This document shows positions 38,856 through 48,889 of a DNA stretch of 64,000 bases, one piece after another. This stretch comes from Komagataella phaffii GS115 (taxonomy: Eukaryota > Ascomycota > Pichiomycetes > Pichiales > Pichiaceae), in contig NC_012965.1 in the NCBI RefSeq assembly GCF_000027005.1, positions 607,001-671,000 on the forward strand. The letters run 5' to 3'. The stretch's first letter is position 1. Every line of letters starts with the position of its first letter. The notes beneath the pieces are model-generated. The model was not told where the DNA came from. It saw only the letters and a program-made list of their open reading frames with translations, and did not search any database. The translations under genes were made by a program, and so were the position numbers.

Positions 38856-40718
38856 TCAGGCCTTAGTCTCTTTGAACTTCTGCTGAAAGTACTTGTCAAT
38901 GTTGGCGATGAGATCTGCCTTTTTGGAGGCCGTCTCCAGAAAGTTGTTTCGTGACCTTACGTATTTTCGTAATTGATCCACCTTGAAACCGTTCAGAGTT
39001 CCTGCCTTCCAGGCGTTGATGATGTCATCATCAGTAGGAACAGGGTCTACTGTCGTGGGGGTCTTTGGCTTCTTATTGGCGATGATATCAAAGTTGGAAA
39101 TTTTGTTCAGCTCTTGGTTGAGCTCTTTGAGAGTGTTGGCAAGCCGTGAAGGGTCGTCATCATCGGCAGTTTCCTTGACATAGTCCCGTAGTTTCATGAT
39201 CTTGGTTTTTGTCTCATCGAGGCTGTTTATGTACTTTTGTTTCTCAAGGGGGTCACTGATGTCGATATCGTGTTCCAATTGAAGGTAATCGTCACGTAAC
39301 ATTTTGAAGTGCCATTGTAGGGAAGGATTTTCATACTCTTGGGGTTGGTATCCATTCTTGATGTGGATCTTTCCGACCAGGTTGCTGAAAAGTGAAACTA
39401 ATACATCCAAATCAGCATCGACCGGGGCAATTTTGGGTGGCAGCTGGCGTACATCATCCAGATACGGGAGCTTTATCAGGAAGAACCCTTGGGGAAGATT
39501 ACAACTTTCGTATTGAGGTAACGTAGAGGGAATCATGCCAAACAACCTTGGAGCCGCATTGTTCTTCAAAGTACCAAAAAGTACTGCAAACTTGGATTTT
39601 TTGGTCATGGATTGTAAAAGACAACTAAATGTTCTCTGCGAATGTGTAAAATCACCATAGTTATTAGGGGATAAAAACGATGCTTTGCCAAACTGATACT
39701 GTGGCAACCAATTAGATATATCCCTGAAACCTAGAATTTCCAAAGAGGGGATATTGATGATATCATTAAATCGATTTATTGTTTTGACTTGCTCTGAGTT
39801 TAAAGGAATGTAAGCATCGGCACCTAGAGGATATGCTTTGATCAGCTGTTCACTGGAAAACTCTTTTCCGGATGTTGGATCGACAAACTGAGATTTTGTC
39901 TCCACATCTTTGAAAGTTGAACCCTCATTGACGACAAATTTGATCTTCCTTGGAGTTTCATGATAAAACATAGAATAACCTTTCACAGAAATGCACAAGT
40001 TATTTGCGATTTTCAAAGGACAGGTGAAGTAAACCCGCTTGATCTCCTTATGTCTAGAAATTCGTTGGCGGATCTCCTCAATTGACATCGAACAAGCATC
40101 TTTATCATAGAACAAAATTTCTGAGTATTCCGTCTTGTCAAACTTGACACCTGAAGGCTTGTTCAGAAGAAACGGAATCAAAGTAATGTCTACGTCATTG
40201 TAATCAGCCAGGGTTTTCTTCAAGGGAACTCTCAGCTGAGAGTTTCCATTGTAAGGTTTATCGTTATTAGTGAACAAGAAAATCTTTTTCAAGTTGTAAT
40301 GTCTTCCAGTACGCTTATGAGTCTTCGCCATGTAAAAAAGAGACCTTAAGTGAAAGAACAGAGTGGCTGATAACGGTTTACTGTGTTCAATTGGGAATTG
40401 CTTCTCGAGAGGATTAAGCCCACTTACATGGTCCTCCAAGACTTGGTACAATTGTTTCATCATTTCCAAATTCAGGTCTTGTAACTCAAAAATGGGGTAA
40501 ATTTCGTCGTTTTGACCACCGTCGTAATTAATAAGGTAACACCCTATTCCTGTACCGGGCAAGGTAATGATTAGCTCAGAAATAACCTCACTGACATTCT
40601 CTAAGATGATCTGGAGCTGAGATTTCCCTTCTGAAGCCGGCGCGTGAAGCTCCGGGGTCAATTCAATTACAAAGATAATGCCTTCGTGGATGTCGTATTG
40701 CTTGCTGACAACACTCAT
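38856..40718 (-). CDS. YKU70: Ku70 homologue, DNA end-binding subunit
   Basis: A 620-residue Ku70 subunit, which with Ku80 encircles DNA ends for non-homologous end joining and protects telomeres. The start at 40718 (MSVVSKQYDIHEGIIFVIEL) gives the conserved opening of the vWA-like N-terminal domain; upstream codons lack an ATG. The central Ku core carries the beta-barrel (KRVYFTCPLKIANNLCISVKGYSMFYHE, then AYIPLNSEQVKTINRF), and the C-terminus ends in a SAP domain (about residues 575-615, WKAGTLNGFKVDQLRKYVRSRNN), which S. cerevisiae Ku70 lacks or has degenerate. Length fits the family (602). Confidence 0.9.
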   Translation of the reverse strand: MSVVSKQYDIHEGIIFVIELTPELHAPASEGKSQLQIILENVSEVISELIITLPGTGIGCYLINYDGGQNDEIYPIFELQDLNLEMMKQLYQVLEDHVSGLNPLEKQFPIEHSKPLSATLFFHLRSLFYMAKTHKRTGRHYNLKKIFLFTNNDKPYNGNSQLRVPLKKTLADYNDVDITLIPFLLNKPSGVKFDKTEYSEILFYDKDACSMSIEEIRQRISRHKEIKRVYFTCPLKIANNLCISVKGYSMFYHETPRKIKFVVNEGSTFKDVETKSQFVDPTSGKEFSSEQLIKAYPLGADAYIPLNSEQVKTINRFNDIINIPSLEILGFRDISNWLPQYQFGKASFLSPNNYGDFTHSQRTFSCLLQSMTKKSKFAVLFGTLKNNAAPRLFGMIPSTLPQYESCNLPQGFFLIKLPYLDDVRQLPPKIAPVDADLDVLVSLFSNLVGKIHIKNGYQPQEYENPSLQWHFKMLRDDYLQLEHDIDISDPLEKQKYINSLDETKTKIMKLRDYVKETADDDDPSRLANTLKELNQELNKISNFDIIANKKPKTPTTVDPVPTDDDIINAWKAGTLNGFKVDQLRKYVRSRNNFLETASKKADLIANIDKYFQQKFKETKA

Positions 40719-40847
40719 CTTGCAATGCTTTTTATTATTCTCTGTGTTAGGGCTAAGTGTGAGAAGAAGAGATGTGAAAGTCCCCCCCCTCAAAGCTCAG
40801 GCATGCGCGCTTGCACGTAACCCCGTTTCCTCTATAAGTACTAAAGC

Positions 40848-41675
40848 CTATACAACCCTTTGCTTCCTCCTGGCAAATACTAGGACGGAGTTCCATATTA
40901 CTTTCATGTTACCCCCCTCAAAGCAGTCGTTCAGTTCGTTGTAAAAATCATCTAGGATACCCTCCTTTCCTCGTTGCTGCTTCCACGAAAACACAGAAGG
41001 CCAACTAGATACAAAATTGATGAAATCACTGATTGTCATCTCTTTTTCCAAGTATAAGATATCTCCGTTTTTGACCCCTTCCTCTTGTTTAAAATTAGAA
41101 ATTTTCACTTCGTCAAAAAGCTCGCTATCCAGTAAGATGTGATTCAACTCCTTTAAATGATTTCTGAAATGTGTACGGCCAGGATCCCAATATGGGCCCA
41201 GGTAGTCAGACCCGTAGGTGAATTTGTTGTAAACCTGATTGGCCCTTTCGTTCTGAAAAATTGGTTCTGTATAAAGCCAGTAACTCAAGGTGCCATGATC
41301 CCTTAGAGAATTGGCGACATTTGCAACGAATTTCTGTGGGTCTACCCAGTGCAGGCATTCAGCGGCGGTGATTACATCTGGCGTCTCCGTTAGCCAAGAA
41401 AAATCCTCGCCCGTTCCTAACCTAAATTCAATTCCAGCAGGCTGTCTTTTCCTAGCCACTGCCAACTGATTTTCTGAGATATCAGATCCTATGACCTTGT
41501 CAAAGTACTTTTTCAGGGTGAACGTTGCCTGGCCAGAGCCACATCCAACATCGACACACAATCCTTTAGCACCAACATGATAATCCACTAATTGCTGATA
41601 CAACTCGTCTGGGTATACAGGCCTGAACCTATCGTAGTTTTCACTATTAAACTCTGTTGACGTAAACGTTGCCAT
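40848..41675 (-). CDS. SAM-dependent methyltransferase, Tmt1/Crg1 type
   Basis: A 275-residue class I methyltransferase related to yeast Tmt1 (trans-aconitate methyltransferase) and Crg1 (cantharidin methyltransferase). Motif I is CVDVGCGSGQATF at about residue 40; the acidic loop is VIGSDISENQL; ITAAECLHWVDPQKF is the family's motif. A characteristic substrate-domain segment GPYWDPGRTHFRNHL follows. Substrate cannot be deduced. It lies 130 bases from YKU70, in the same direction, with no sign of shared function. Confidence 0.85.
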   Translation of the reverse strand: MATFTSTEFNSENYDRFRPVYPDELYQQLVDYHVGAKGLCVDVGCGSGQATFTLKKYFDKVIGSDISENQLAVARKRQPAGIEFRLGTGEDFSWLTETPDVITAAECLHWVDPQKFVANVANSLRDHGTLSYWLYTEPIFQNERANQVYNKFTYGSDYLGPYWDPGRTHFRNHLKELNHILLDSELFDEVKISNFKQEEGVKNGDILYLEKEMTISDFINFVSSWPSVFSWKQQRGKEGILDDFYNELNDCFEGGNMKVIWNSVLVFARRKQRVV

Positions 41676-41940
41676 GCTCTATATTCAGCCTACTGCTGAT
41701 ATTTTACCCCATTAAAGTTAGGCTTCTGAAGAGCCACAATGCACATTGCTTATCTAAGCACATCTCAAGATGCATGCCTCCCTACTCGCTCGAGCTGGGG
41801 AGACTCTCTGTTTTGGGAAATATGTAAACAAGTAATCACCCGTGAGATTTCAGTTTAGCCAAAACAAACAAAGCGAGTACTATCAGGCACTTGAGTATTT
41901 TTTTTTCTTCCGACAGAAGTACTAGTCAAGCGGACAAGAA

Positions 41941-44900
41941 ATGAACTCTCTTGAGATGGAAGGGGCCATCCCACTCTTGAAACCTTCAAGAGGAAGCAGC
42001 TCTTCCAATCTTTACGAAACTAGGAACGATTCTATGGAGAAGCTACTACAGGATATTGATGACGAAACAAAGTCGATGGCCACCACTAATTCTGGACTTG
42101 AAAGGTCCAACTCCAAACTACGAGGCCCCAGGATCCTGATGAACGAAGAGGAAGAGGTATGCAGCTTAGCTATAGCTGAACCTGGTAACAATAGTGAAAC
42201 CGCTGATCTTCTGGATCTCTCCCCATCCAAAAAATCTGTAACAATCGACATCAGTCCTCCTGAAGTATTGGAATATGAATTGCAATCCTCCGAAGAGGAA
42301 ATAGAGGAGAAGTACCTGGGTTATTGCTCAGATGATGAAGCTATCAGAGGAAAACGATCGGAACTAAATTGGAAACCGGTACCTTTGAAGATCGATACTC
42401 AGCACATAGGCAAACCATTACCACCCATAGTCCCTTCGCCCTCAGAAGTTTCTCTGAAAGACGAGGCAGATCAAGACTTAGATGATAGTATAGATGATGC
42501 CACAATCAAACAGATAGTTACAAAATCTACAATGGATGAAAAAATTGAAGCGCTACTTTCAGAGCCACTTAGAGCACAAGACTTTGACCATCAGTCTTAC
42601 CTTGAGGATGAGCGTCTGGGGCAGTTGAAAACACCAACACGGATTCATAATAATAGATTAAAGAAGAAGAACTACGTTCAGGAGATTCTTCTTTCCAAGA
42701 ATACCAGCACAAACGACATGGAAGAGAATTTGATCGGACTTACCAATATCTTTGAAACCGATGTTAGAAATACTCCAAATAACGGTTCTCTCATTTTGCA
42801 ATTGAATCGATCTAATAGTGTCGCTTCGCAGGCTAGTATTATTTCAGGGGATAGGAAGCTGGAAACCTCCACCACTAATAAAGTTTCAGTTCCTATAACC
42901 CTAAGTGATGGAATTAAGGGCTTATCCAACGAAATTGTCGAACAACTGATCCCCGAACTTCAACCAGCTGAATTGTTTGATCAAGATCTTCTTGAAAGCC
43001 CTCGCACCCTAGTTGGTTCAGTGTCAATTGGAGAAGAAGATCTCGATAAGGTGGAAGGTGTTGTTACATCCGAGGTGAGTAATGATATTGAATCCTCAAT
43101 TCTACAACTACTTGACACAAACGAAGCTGAACCTGATAACTCTCATAACGAAGAGGATAAAGAGTCCAAAGATACGAAACTAAAAAATCGCCTCGAAGAA
43201 TCAGGGTTATCAAAACAACTCGAACAATTAAAGGAGATAAAGCCAGTAGAAGAATCGGAAGAATCAGAAGATTCAGAGCAGTCTGATCACTCAGCTCTTT
43301 CAAGTCATCCCGTGGAAGAGGAAGAAGTACCAAAAGAAACAGATCATACTCACAGCAGAAGCCCATCCATCACTCAATTTCTTTATAATGTCGGAAAAGG
43401 ATTCAAGGAAATAATCACTCCAACTTCAAGTTCTAAGAATCTCGATCAATTGGCCGAGAAGAGCCCTGAAAATAATGAGCCCGAGCTTCATACGAAAGAA
43501 GGAGAAGAATTCAAACCACCCGAGGTCATCAAAGTGGTCACCCCAAATACAAGTAGTTTGGAATCATTGCATGGGTCAGAGATTGTTAACACGATAGATT
43601 ATTCTATTTGCAATCCTGTTACGATTGAACACAAGTCGTCATCAGATGTGAGAGAGGTCAAACTTGAAGATACAATCTTGAATGAGAATGATTCAATTCT
43701 AGGAAATTCAACAGGCATAAATAATATTGATGAACCCGAACCAATATCACTTGAGAATAAAGAAAGTGATGATAGTGAACAAACGTTAGCGTCAGTTTCT
43801 TCGCTCAAAAAGGATGAGACTTTCGGTTTACCAGAATTGGAACAGGATTCCTCTTTTGGCCGAGACCTGAAAGTATTTATCGAAGACACAGGAGAAAAAA
43901 AAGTATACGATGATGATGAAGAGCCTCCACTATTAAAAAAACCGAAGAAACATTTACCCGATGAATATTCACCGCAGCAAGAGGTCATGTCAATTTGGCA
44001 AACCCAACCAGTTGCTCATCACGCTGTGCCGAAAACTTTCAAACCTGATATTCCTTCCAAGATATCAACTTTGATGAACAAAAAATTCCGAGTTTTGTCC
44101 AATGAGAGTACAGTCGTTTACGAGGATACACAAGTTCAAGGGACGTCGACAAGGAATTCCAGCGGCAGTTCTGGTTACAGATCTATTTCAAACAACAGCT
44201 GTTTTTCTCAGTTAAGTAATGTGTCATTGGGTTCAGACTTTGGTTCTCAGTTTCAACAGTTCAAATACAGAAAGGAATCCAACACCAATCCTGTTCCAAA
44301 ACCTAACAATATCAGAAGACCATCTCTTAAAGTATCACAGATATGGAATCGGGGATCACCCTACTCTTCAAGTAACCAACTGGATCAGTCAATGGAAGGT
44401 AATTTTGAGCTTCATAGACTTAAGAAATTGGTATCAAACACCGATACGGATCAAATTGCGTTTAGGAAAATCCAAGTGGGAGCCAAAAATAACCAGAAGC
44501 AAGACTTTGATATGATAAGTGAAAGAGGAAGTATAATGTGCCTTGATAATTCCCTAGAAATTGAGGATTTCAATACAATGGCGCCACCTAAAGCAACTTC
44601 AGTATTCAATACTCAAGCAAAGAACAGTAGTTACTTACCCACTTCTTTGACTGAAGAAATTGACAAAGATCTAGAGTACACCAGAAAAAGAAGGGTATCA
44701 GGCTTACTACAATCTCCACTGTTAGCATACGACAATGAACTTAGAAAACAGAATCACTTAGAAGCTTCAGCAAATATGAATGTTAGAAGAACAATAGAGA
44801 AGAACTCGCCTACAAAATCAGTTATAAGCAACATGTCTAATCATACTATGAAGAAACAGCTTTATTATCCGACCACCCCTACTTCTAGAATGGTTGATGA

Positions 44901-46278
44901 ATCAGCTCAATTACCATTTGTTTCGCAAAGTGCAAAATCTAACGTCCATACAGGTTCTTCGAAATTTTTGAATAGAATCAGAGCAGAGTCTGATGAAGTA
45001 GTCGAGCCACACACACCGATAGTGAACTCATACAGTCCTTCTAAAGAAGACCAGCATTTGACAAGTGTAGTAATACCTCAAAAGTCAACGGCGTCCAAGT
45101 TCAACATAAATGTTGAAAAGAATACTAAGGTTTTATCGACCCCCCAGTCAAGATCTAAACCAACTTTAGCTGAAATGAAGAGGAAAGCAATGAGTTCTCC
45201 GAGCAAACCAAGACCTTTGTCTGCTGATCTTGTAAGTGGAGAAAGAGGACGCTTTTTTCTCAATATAAAAGGAATTAAGGACATTGAACTTCCCGAACTA
45301 CAGGAGCATAATGCTACTTTTACCATGACTTTGGATAATACCATTCACACCATCAAAACACCCCCAAGTTCTCTTTTGGAGGGATCTATTGATCAGGAGT
45401 TTGAGTTCATTGTGCCCTCGTCACCTCTTGAAGTATTTCTAACATTCAAACTTGAGTATACGAAGCAAAAAGAAATCCTTACTGAAGTGACTGAAACAAA
45501 ACTCGTCAAATCGGGCAACTTTTTTGGGCGACTTTTTGGTTTCAAGCATAAGATCACCACAACTAAGGTTGTTCCCAAAAAAACTAAAGCCGACTCATGG
45601 GAGCACAAAGTTGCCATTGACGGATCATTCGCAAAAGGTTATATCAGTTTTCAAGATTATGAAACTTCAACATGTGGAAAACTGAGAGCATTCACGTTGA
45701 ACTTGTTTAATGAGTGGGAAACGTATAAAGACATTGGAGTTCAAGAGAGAAAAAGAAAAAAGCCGTACTGTATTGCCAAGCTTGAAATGGAAATGCTTTT
45801 TATTCCAAGAACTAATGTTTACGAAATAATTCCTCCAAGCATTGAATCGGCTCAAGAACAAATCAGGCAATACAACCAAATCCATGATGCTTTCCATGAG
45901 GGCTTCCTGTACCAAGAAGGAGGAGACTCACCCATCTGGACCAGAAGATTCTTTAAATTGGAAGGTTCGGACCTGATCGCTCATACTGAGACTAGTAAGA
46001 AACCCCGAGCCAGAATAAATCTTCGTCGAGTTACCGATATTTCTTATCCCGGCAAAGTTTATGAAGGAGCTGAGTCGGAGAAGAGAGTATTCAGTGACTC
46101 CCTGGTTTTGAATGATGGTTTCAAGTTAGTCTTTATTGATGGAGAGGTAATTTATTTTGGAGCTGATTCTAAAGCTGAAAGGGATATCTGGGTGGATAAA
46201 TTGGAGTTTGCATTAGCAAGACACAGATTTGGCTTACAACCTTGGGTGAAGCTAATGTCACAACAATCCCATGATTGA
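41941..46278 (+). CDS. BUD4: Anillin-like bud-site and septin protein Bud4
   Basis: A 1445-residue protein, the length of yeast Bud4 (1447). Bud4 marks the axial bud site and stabilises the septin ring at the bud neck. Most of the chain (1-1070) is disordered, acidic and serine-rich, with many SP/TP sites and scattered short motifs. The conserved part is C-terminal: an anillin-homology region (about 1095-1310, GRFFLNIKGIKDIELPELQEHNATFTMTLDN) and a PH domain (about 1315-1435, FHEGFLYQEGGDSPIWTRRFFKLEGSDLIAHTE). Confidence 0.92.
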   Translation: MNSLEMEGAIPLLKPSRGSSSSNLYETRNDSMEKLLQDIDDETKSMATTNSGLERSNSKLRGPRILMNEEEEVCSLAIAEPGNNSETADLLDLSPSKKSVTIDISPPEVLEYELQSSEEEIEEKYLGYCSDDEAIRGKRSELNWKPVPLKIDTQHIGKPLPPIVPSPSEVSLKDEADQDLDDSIDDATIKQIVTKSTMDEKIEALLSEPLRAQDFDHQSYLEDERLGQLKTPTRIHNNRLKKKNYVQEILLSKNTSTNDMEENLIGLTNIFETDVRNTPNNGSLILQLNRSNSVASQASIISGDRKLETSTTNKVSVPITLSDGIKGLSNEIVEQLIPELQPAELFDQDLLESPRTLVGSVSIGEEDLDKVEGVVTSEVSNDIESSILQLLDTNEAEPDNSHNEEDKESKDTKLKNRLEESGLSKQLEQLKEIKPVEESEESEDSEQSDHSALSSHPVEEEEVPKETDHTHSRSPSITQFLYNVGKGFKEIITPTSSSKNLDQLAEKSPENNEPELHTKEGEEFKPPEVIKVVTPNTSSLESLHGSEIVNTIDYSICNPVTIEHKSSSDVREVKLEDTILNENDSILGNSTGINNIDEPEPISLENKESDDSEQTLASVSSLKKDETFGLPELEQDSSFGRDLKVFIEDTGEKKVYDDDEEPPLLKKPKKHLPDEYSPQQEVMSIWQTQPVAHHAVPKTFKPDIPSKISTLMNKKFRVLSNESTVVYEDTQVQGTSTRNSSGSSGYRSISNNSCFSQLSNVSLGSDFGSQFQQFKYRKESNTNPVPKPNNIRRPSLKVSQIWNRGSPYSSSNQLDQSMEGNFELHRLKKLVSNTDTDQIAFRKIQVGAKNNQKQDFDMISERGSIMCLDNSLEIEDFNTMAPPKATSVFNTQAKNSSYLPTSLTEEIDKDLEYTRKRRVSGLLQSPLLAYDNELRKQNHLEASANMNVRRTIEKNSPTKSVISNMSNHTMKKQLYYPTTPTSRMVDESAQLPFVSQSAKSNVHTGSSKFLNRIRAESDEVVEPHTPIVNSYSPSKEDQHLTSVVIPQKSTASKFNINVEKNTKVLSTPQSRSKPTLAEMKRKAMSSPSKPRPLSADLVSGERGRFFLNIKGIKDIELPELQEHNATFTMTLDNTIHTIKTPPSSLLEGSIDQEFEFIVPSSPLEVFLTFKLEYTKQKEILTEVTETKLVKSGNFFGRLFGFKHKITTTKVVPKKTKADSWEHKVAIDGSFAKGYISFQDYETSTCGKLRAFTLNLFNEWETYKDIGVQERKRKKPYCIAKLEMEMLFIPRTNVYEIIPPSIESAQEQIRQYNQIHDAFHEGFLYQEGGDSPIWTRRFFKLEGSDLIAHTETSKKPRARINLRRVTDISYPGKVYEGAESEKRVFSDSLVLNDGFKLVFIDGEVIYFGADSKAERDIWVDKLEFALARHRFGLQPWVKLMSQQSHD

Positions 46279-46645
46279 GCATTTAAAGTTCACTCGTCTA
46301 AGTTCTCTAAAGCCTAATCAGTACAGCTACTATAGTATTAAGGTCTTACGTAAACTGAGGTCCAAGATTAAGTAATCCGAAAAAAAGTAATACAGCAGCA
46401 ATACAACAAAATGCAAACTGGCAAAAAACTTACGAGGGGAAACTCAAGCCGCGGTATTCCCGGTTTTGCTCCGCGGTAAACTTTCTTTACCGCGGCAGCT
46501 CCCGCACTGCACTTACACTGCTTGCTTCTGCTTGCATCTCCGATTCCCTTTCACTGATAAGGCACAAAGCTATAAAACGTAGACCATGTTTCCTTCAATT
46601 GTAGAGTATATCAATTTAAGTAACACACAATAGCACACAATTATA
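46279..46645. promoter_or_regulatory. Promoter of the xanthine dioxygenase gene with CCGCGG array
   Basis: 366 bases with no gene. Three CCGCGG boxes lie at 46449-46454, 46471-46476 and 46490-46495. The last two are the outer ends of a perfect inverted repeat, CCGCGGTAAA (46471-46480) and TTTACCGCGG (46486-46495), with a 5-base spacer. A TGATAAG GATA site is at about 46553-46559 and a TATAAA element near 46571. Inverted CGG-containing half sites suit a dimeric Zn2Cys6 activator, and GATA sites suit nitrogen control. Confidence 0.6.
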
Positions 46646-47776
46646 ATGACAGTATCAGGAAAGTTAGAAATCACACCATTGCCAAACAAACCACTTGGTG
46701 CAAGTGTCACTTTACCAAGAGGTGTCACTGACCCCTCCAAGCTCTCTGATGAAGACTTTAAAACACTTCAGGCTGCCTTGGAGACTTATTTGGTGCTTGT
46801 CATCCCAAACCAGGCTGAATTGCCACCTACATCCCAATATGACCTTACTGTGAGATTTGACCCATCCTGTCAAGGAAGTTATGGTCATGATGAGAAGTTG
46901 TTCCACCATAAAGAATCTGTCCTCGCAAAGGACGGGAAATGCATTCCTGACAGAACCGAAGTTGTCATGGTCGGTAATGGCTCTTTTGAGGCTGGGCATG
47001 CTCCGGGAATGAAAGCTTTTGAATTGGAGCATCCATCTCAAAGTACTTTCCACAAGGATGTTTTAACCGAAGAGGAGAAGGCCAACGGCCAAACAAGATT
47101 CTACAGATGGCATATCGATAGTGCCCTTTACGGATTGTCTCCTCCTAAGGTCACTACTTTGCTAGGTATTCAAGTACCAAAATGTGATGAGAAACAAAAG
47201 ATTATTTATGAGGACAACGGTGAGGAATTTGAGTTAGTTAAAGGTGCCACTGCTTTTGCTAGTGGAGCAACAGCTTTCAAGCTTTTGTCTCCAGAAGACA
47301 AGGAGAAAGCATTGAACACAACTGTTGTTTACGCTCCTCATCCTTACATTTTCATTGGCAAAACCAAGGCTACTAGCGATGGTTTAACAATCGTTAGTGA
47401 GGGAAAAGAAATCGGCCTAGACAAACTTCCACCATGGGAAGAATCCAAAGTCAAGAAGTTGCCTATGGTGTGGACCAACCCTACTACTGGCGAACATCAC
47501 CTTCAAGTTCATGGATGTTGCGTTTACCAGCTAATCAACAATAAGACTGGAGAAGTTACGGAGCTTGAAGAAGCCAGAAAGGAAGTCCACAGGCTTATGA
47601 GACCAGCTATTTCCCCTCAACACATCTATGCACATGCATGGAACAAGGGTGACTTGGCCATTTTCTTCAACCAAGGAGTTTGGCACTCTGTTACAGGTGA
47701 ATTCCAGCCCCACGAGAATAGGTTGATGCACCAATGCAACGTCGCCAGTGGCTATGATCCAGTGACCAAAGTATAA
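46646..47776 (+). CDS. Alpha-ketoglutarate-dependent xanthine dioxygenase
   Basis: A 376-residue Fe(II)/2-oxoglutarate enzyme of the TauD/TfdA superfamily, close in length and pattern to fungal XanA, which oxidises xanthine to uric acid. The iron facial triad is H156 and D158 in RWHIDSALY and H347 in NQGVWHSVTG, spaced as in XanA. Conserved XanA-like blocks include LEHPSQSTFHKDVL and VYAPHPYIF. Fungi with this enzyme can use xanthine without molybdenum-dependent xanthine dehydrogenase. The promoter carries a CGG inverted repeat and a GATA site, consistent with purine or nitrogen control. A related sulfonate or other dioxygenase cannot be excluded by eye. Confidence 0.8.
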   Translation: MTVSGKLEITPLPNKPLGASVTLPRGVTDPSKLSDEDFKTLQAALETYLVLVIPNQAELPPTSQYDLTVRFDPSCQGSYGHDEKLFHHKESVLAKDGKCIPDRTEVVMVGNGSFEAGHAPGMKAFELEHPSQSTFHKDVLTEEEKANGQTRFYRWHIDSALYGLSPPKVTTLLGIQVPKCDEKQKIIYEDNGEEFELVKGATAFASGATAFKLLSPEDKEKALNTTVVYAPHPYIFIGKTKATSDGLTIVSEGKEIGLDKLPPWEESKVKKLPMVWTNPTTGEHHLQVHGCCVYQLINNKTGEVTELEEARKEVHRLMRPAISPQHIYAHAWNKGDLAIFFNQGVWHSVTGEFQPHENRLMHQCNVASGYDPVTKV

Positions 47777-47854
47777 ATTAGTCGCTGTAGAAGCTACGTG
47801 TAAATTAGTTTTGTTTCCCGTTTGGATTTTTCTTTTATAGGTCTAATATACAAA

Positions 47855-48799
47855 TCAGTTTCTTCTTCTTCTTCTATCCCTATCCCTGTCTCTGTCTCTG
47901 TCCCTGTCTCGATAAGCATCTCTCTCCCTGTCTCGTTCTCTGTTTCTTTCTCTCTCCCGGTCAGCACTATCTCTCTCGTTTACCGGCCTTTTGGGAGCCT
48001 GTTGTTGTTGAGCAGAAGAAGAGGATGATCCATTGGCTGGATTATTATTAAACATTGGAGGCATACCCGGCATAGAAGGCATTGATGGCATCGAAGGCAT
48101 TCCTTGCATTGGTGGCATTCCCTGCATTCCCTGCATTCCTTGCATTGGTGGCATTCCTGGCATACCTGGCATGAATCCAGGCATCGGAGGCATTCCTGGC
48201 ATCCCTGGCATTGGAGGCATTCCTGAAGGAGGAAATCCACCTGCAGGAAGTAATTCATTCATTAGTTTGGCGGGGTTAAATTCCTTTCTTGTTTTATCTT
48301 GTTTCGAACAGTAATACGACCATGAAAACTCGTCAAATCCATAGTTGAAATAGTCTGCAAGATCCGAACCTGGTAATCTCCATGGTTTTTCCTTCAAGTC
48401 CTGCAGCTCCAATTGAGTTATTGGCTTTCCGTCATATTCTCCCACTTTGTCAACGTCCAACGAACCAGTAGCTATCCTTAGTTTACCAGCAGCCGACGGA
48501 ACTTGCGTGGCTGCGTCGTCATTTTCACCAGGATTGTCTTCTGGCACAGCAGAAGAGGCAGTTGTAGAAGCAGCTGGTTGTGTACTTGGTTCTAAAGCCC
48601 CAATGACAATGTCGATATCTGAATCTGAATCACTATAGTCTGAATTGTCATTATCATCTTCGTCATCCGATACTGGTCCAGTTTCGGTTTTAACTGCGGT
48701 AGAAGATTTTTCAGATGAAGCTGTTTTTGTTTCCGGTGCACCTATTTGCTGAGGCTGCTCATCATCGGAGCCATACAGATATTCATCGTCCTCATCCAT
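47855..48799 (-). CDS. FIP1: mRNA polyadenylation factor subunit Fip1
   Basis: A 314-residue subunit of cleavage/polyadenylation factor that tethers poly(A) polymerase. The acidic N-terminus (DDEDDNDNSDYSDSDSDIDIVIG) is typical and binds Pap1. The core Fip1 motif is KPWRLPGSDLADYFNYGFDEFSWSYYCSKQ (about residues 138-165). The C-terminal half is unusual: some 16 short Met-Pro-Gly or Met-Pro-Ser repeats (about 188-245) and then an Arg-Asp/Arg-Glu tail (about 270-314) like that of human FIP1L1. Length fits yeast Fip1 (327). Confidence 0.92.
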   Translation of the reverse strand: MDEDDEYLYGSDDEQPQQIGAPETKTASSEKSSTAVKTETGPVSDDEDDNDNSDYSDSDSDIDIVIGALEPSTQPAASTTASSAVPEDNPGENDDAATQVPSAAGKLRIATGSLDVDKVGEYDGKPITQLELQDLKEKPWRLPGSDLADYFNYGFDEFSWSYYCSKQDKTRKEFNPAKLMNELLPAGGFPPSGMPPMPGMPGMPPMPGFMPGMPGMPPMQGMQGMQGMPPMQGMPSMPSMPSMPGMPPMFNNNPANGSSSSSAQQQQAPKRPVNERDSADRERERNRERDRERDAYRDRDRDRDRDRDRRRRRN

Positions 48800-48889
48800 T
48801 GCAATCTGTTGTTTGGTACGAGAAAAACAGAATTACTGATGGTAAAATAGAACCAGCGAAAATACAGAATATCAGAATCGGGCAAGTCT

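Noticed and set aside
40782..40789. C8 run as a possible frameshift site in YKU70
   Set aside because: It lies upstream of the proper ATG at 40718, so it does not affect the protein.
47822..48028. Serine/valine repeat frame resembling a cell-wall protein
   Set aside because: Antisense of the Arg-Asp/Arg-Glu tail of FIP1.
48033..48314. Plus-strand glycine/isoleucine/proline repeat frame
   Set aside because: It is the antisense reading of the Met-Pro-Gly repeat in FIP1.
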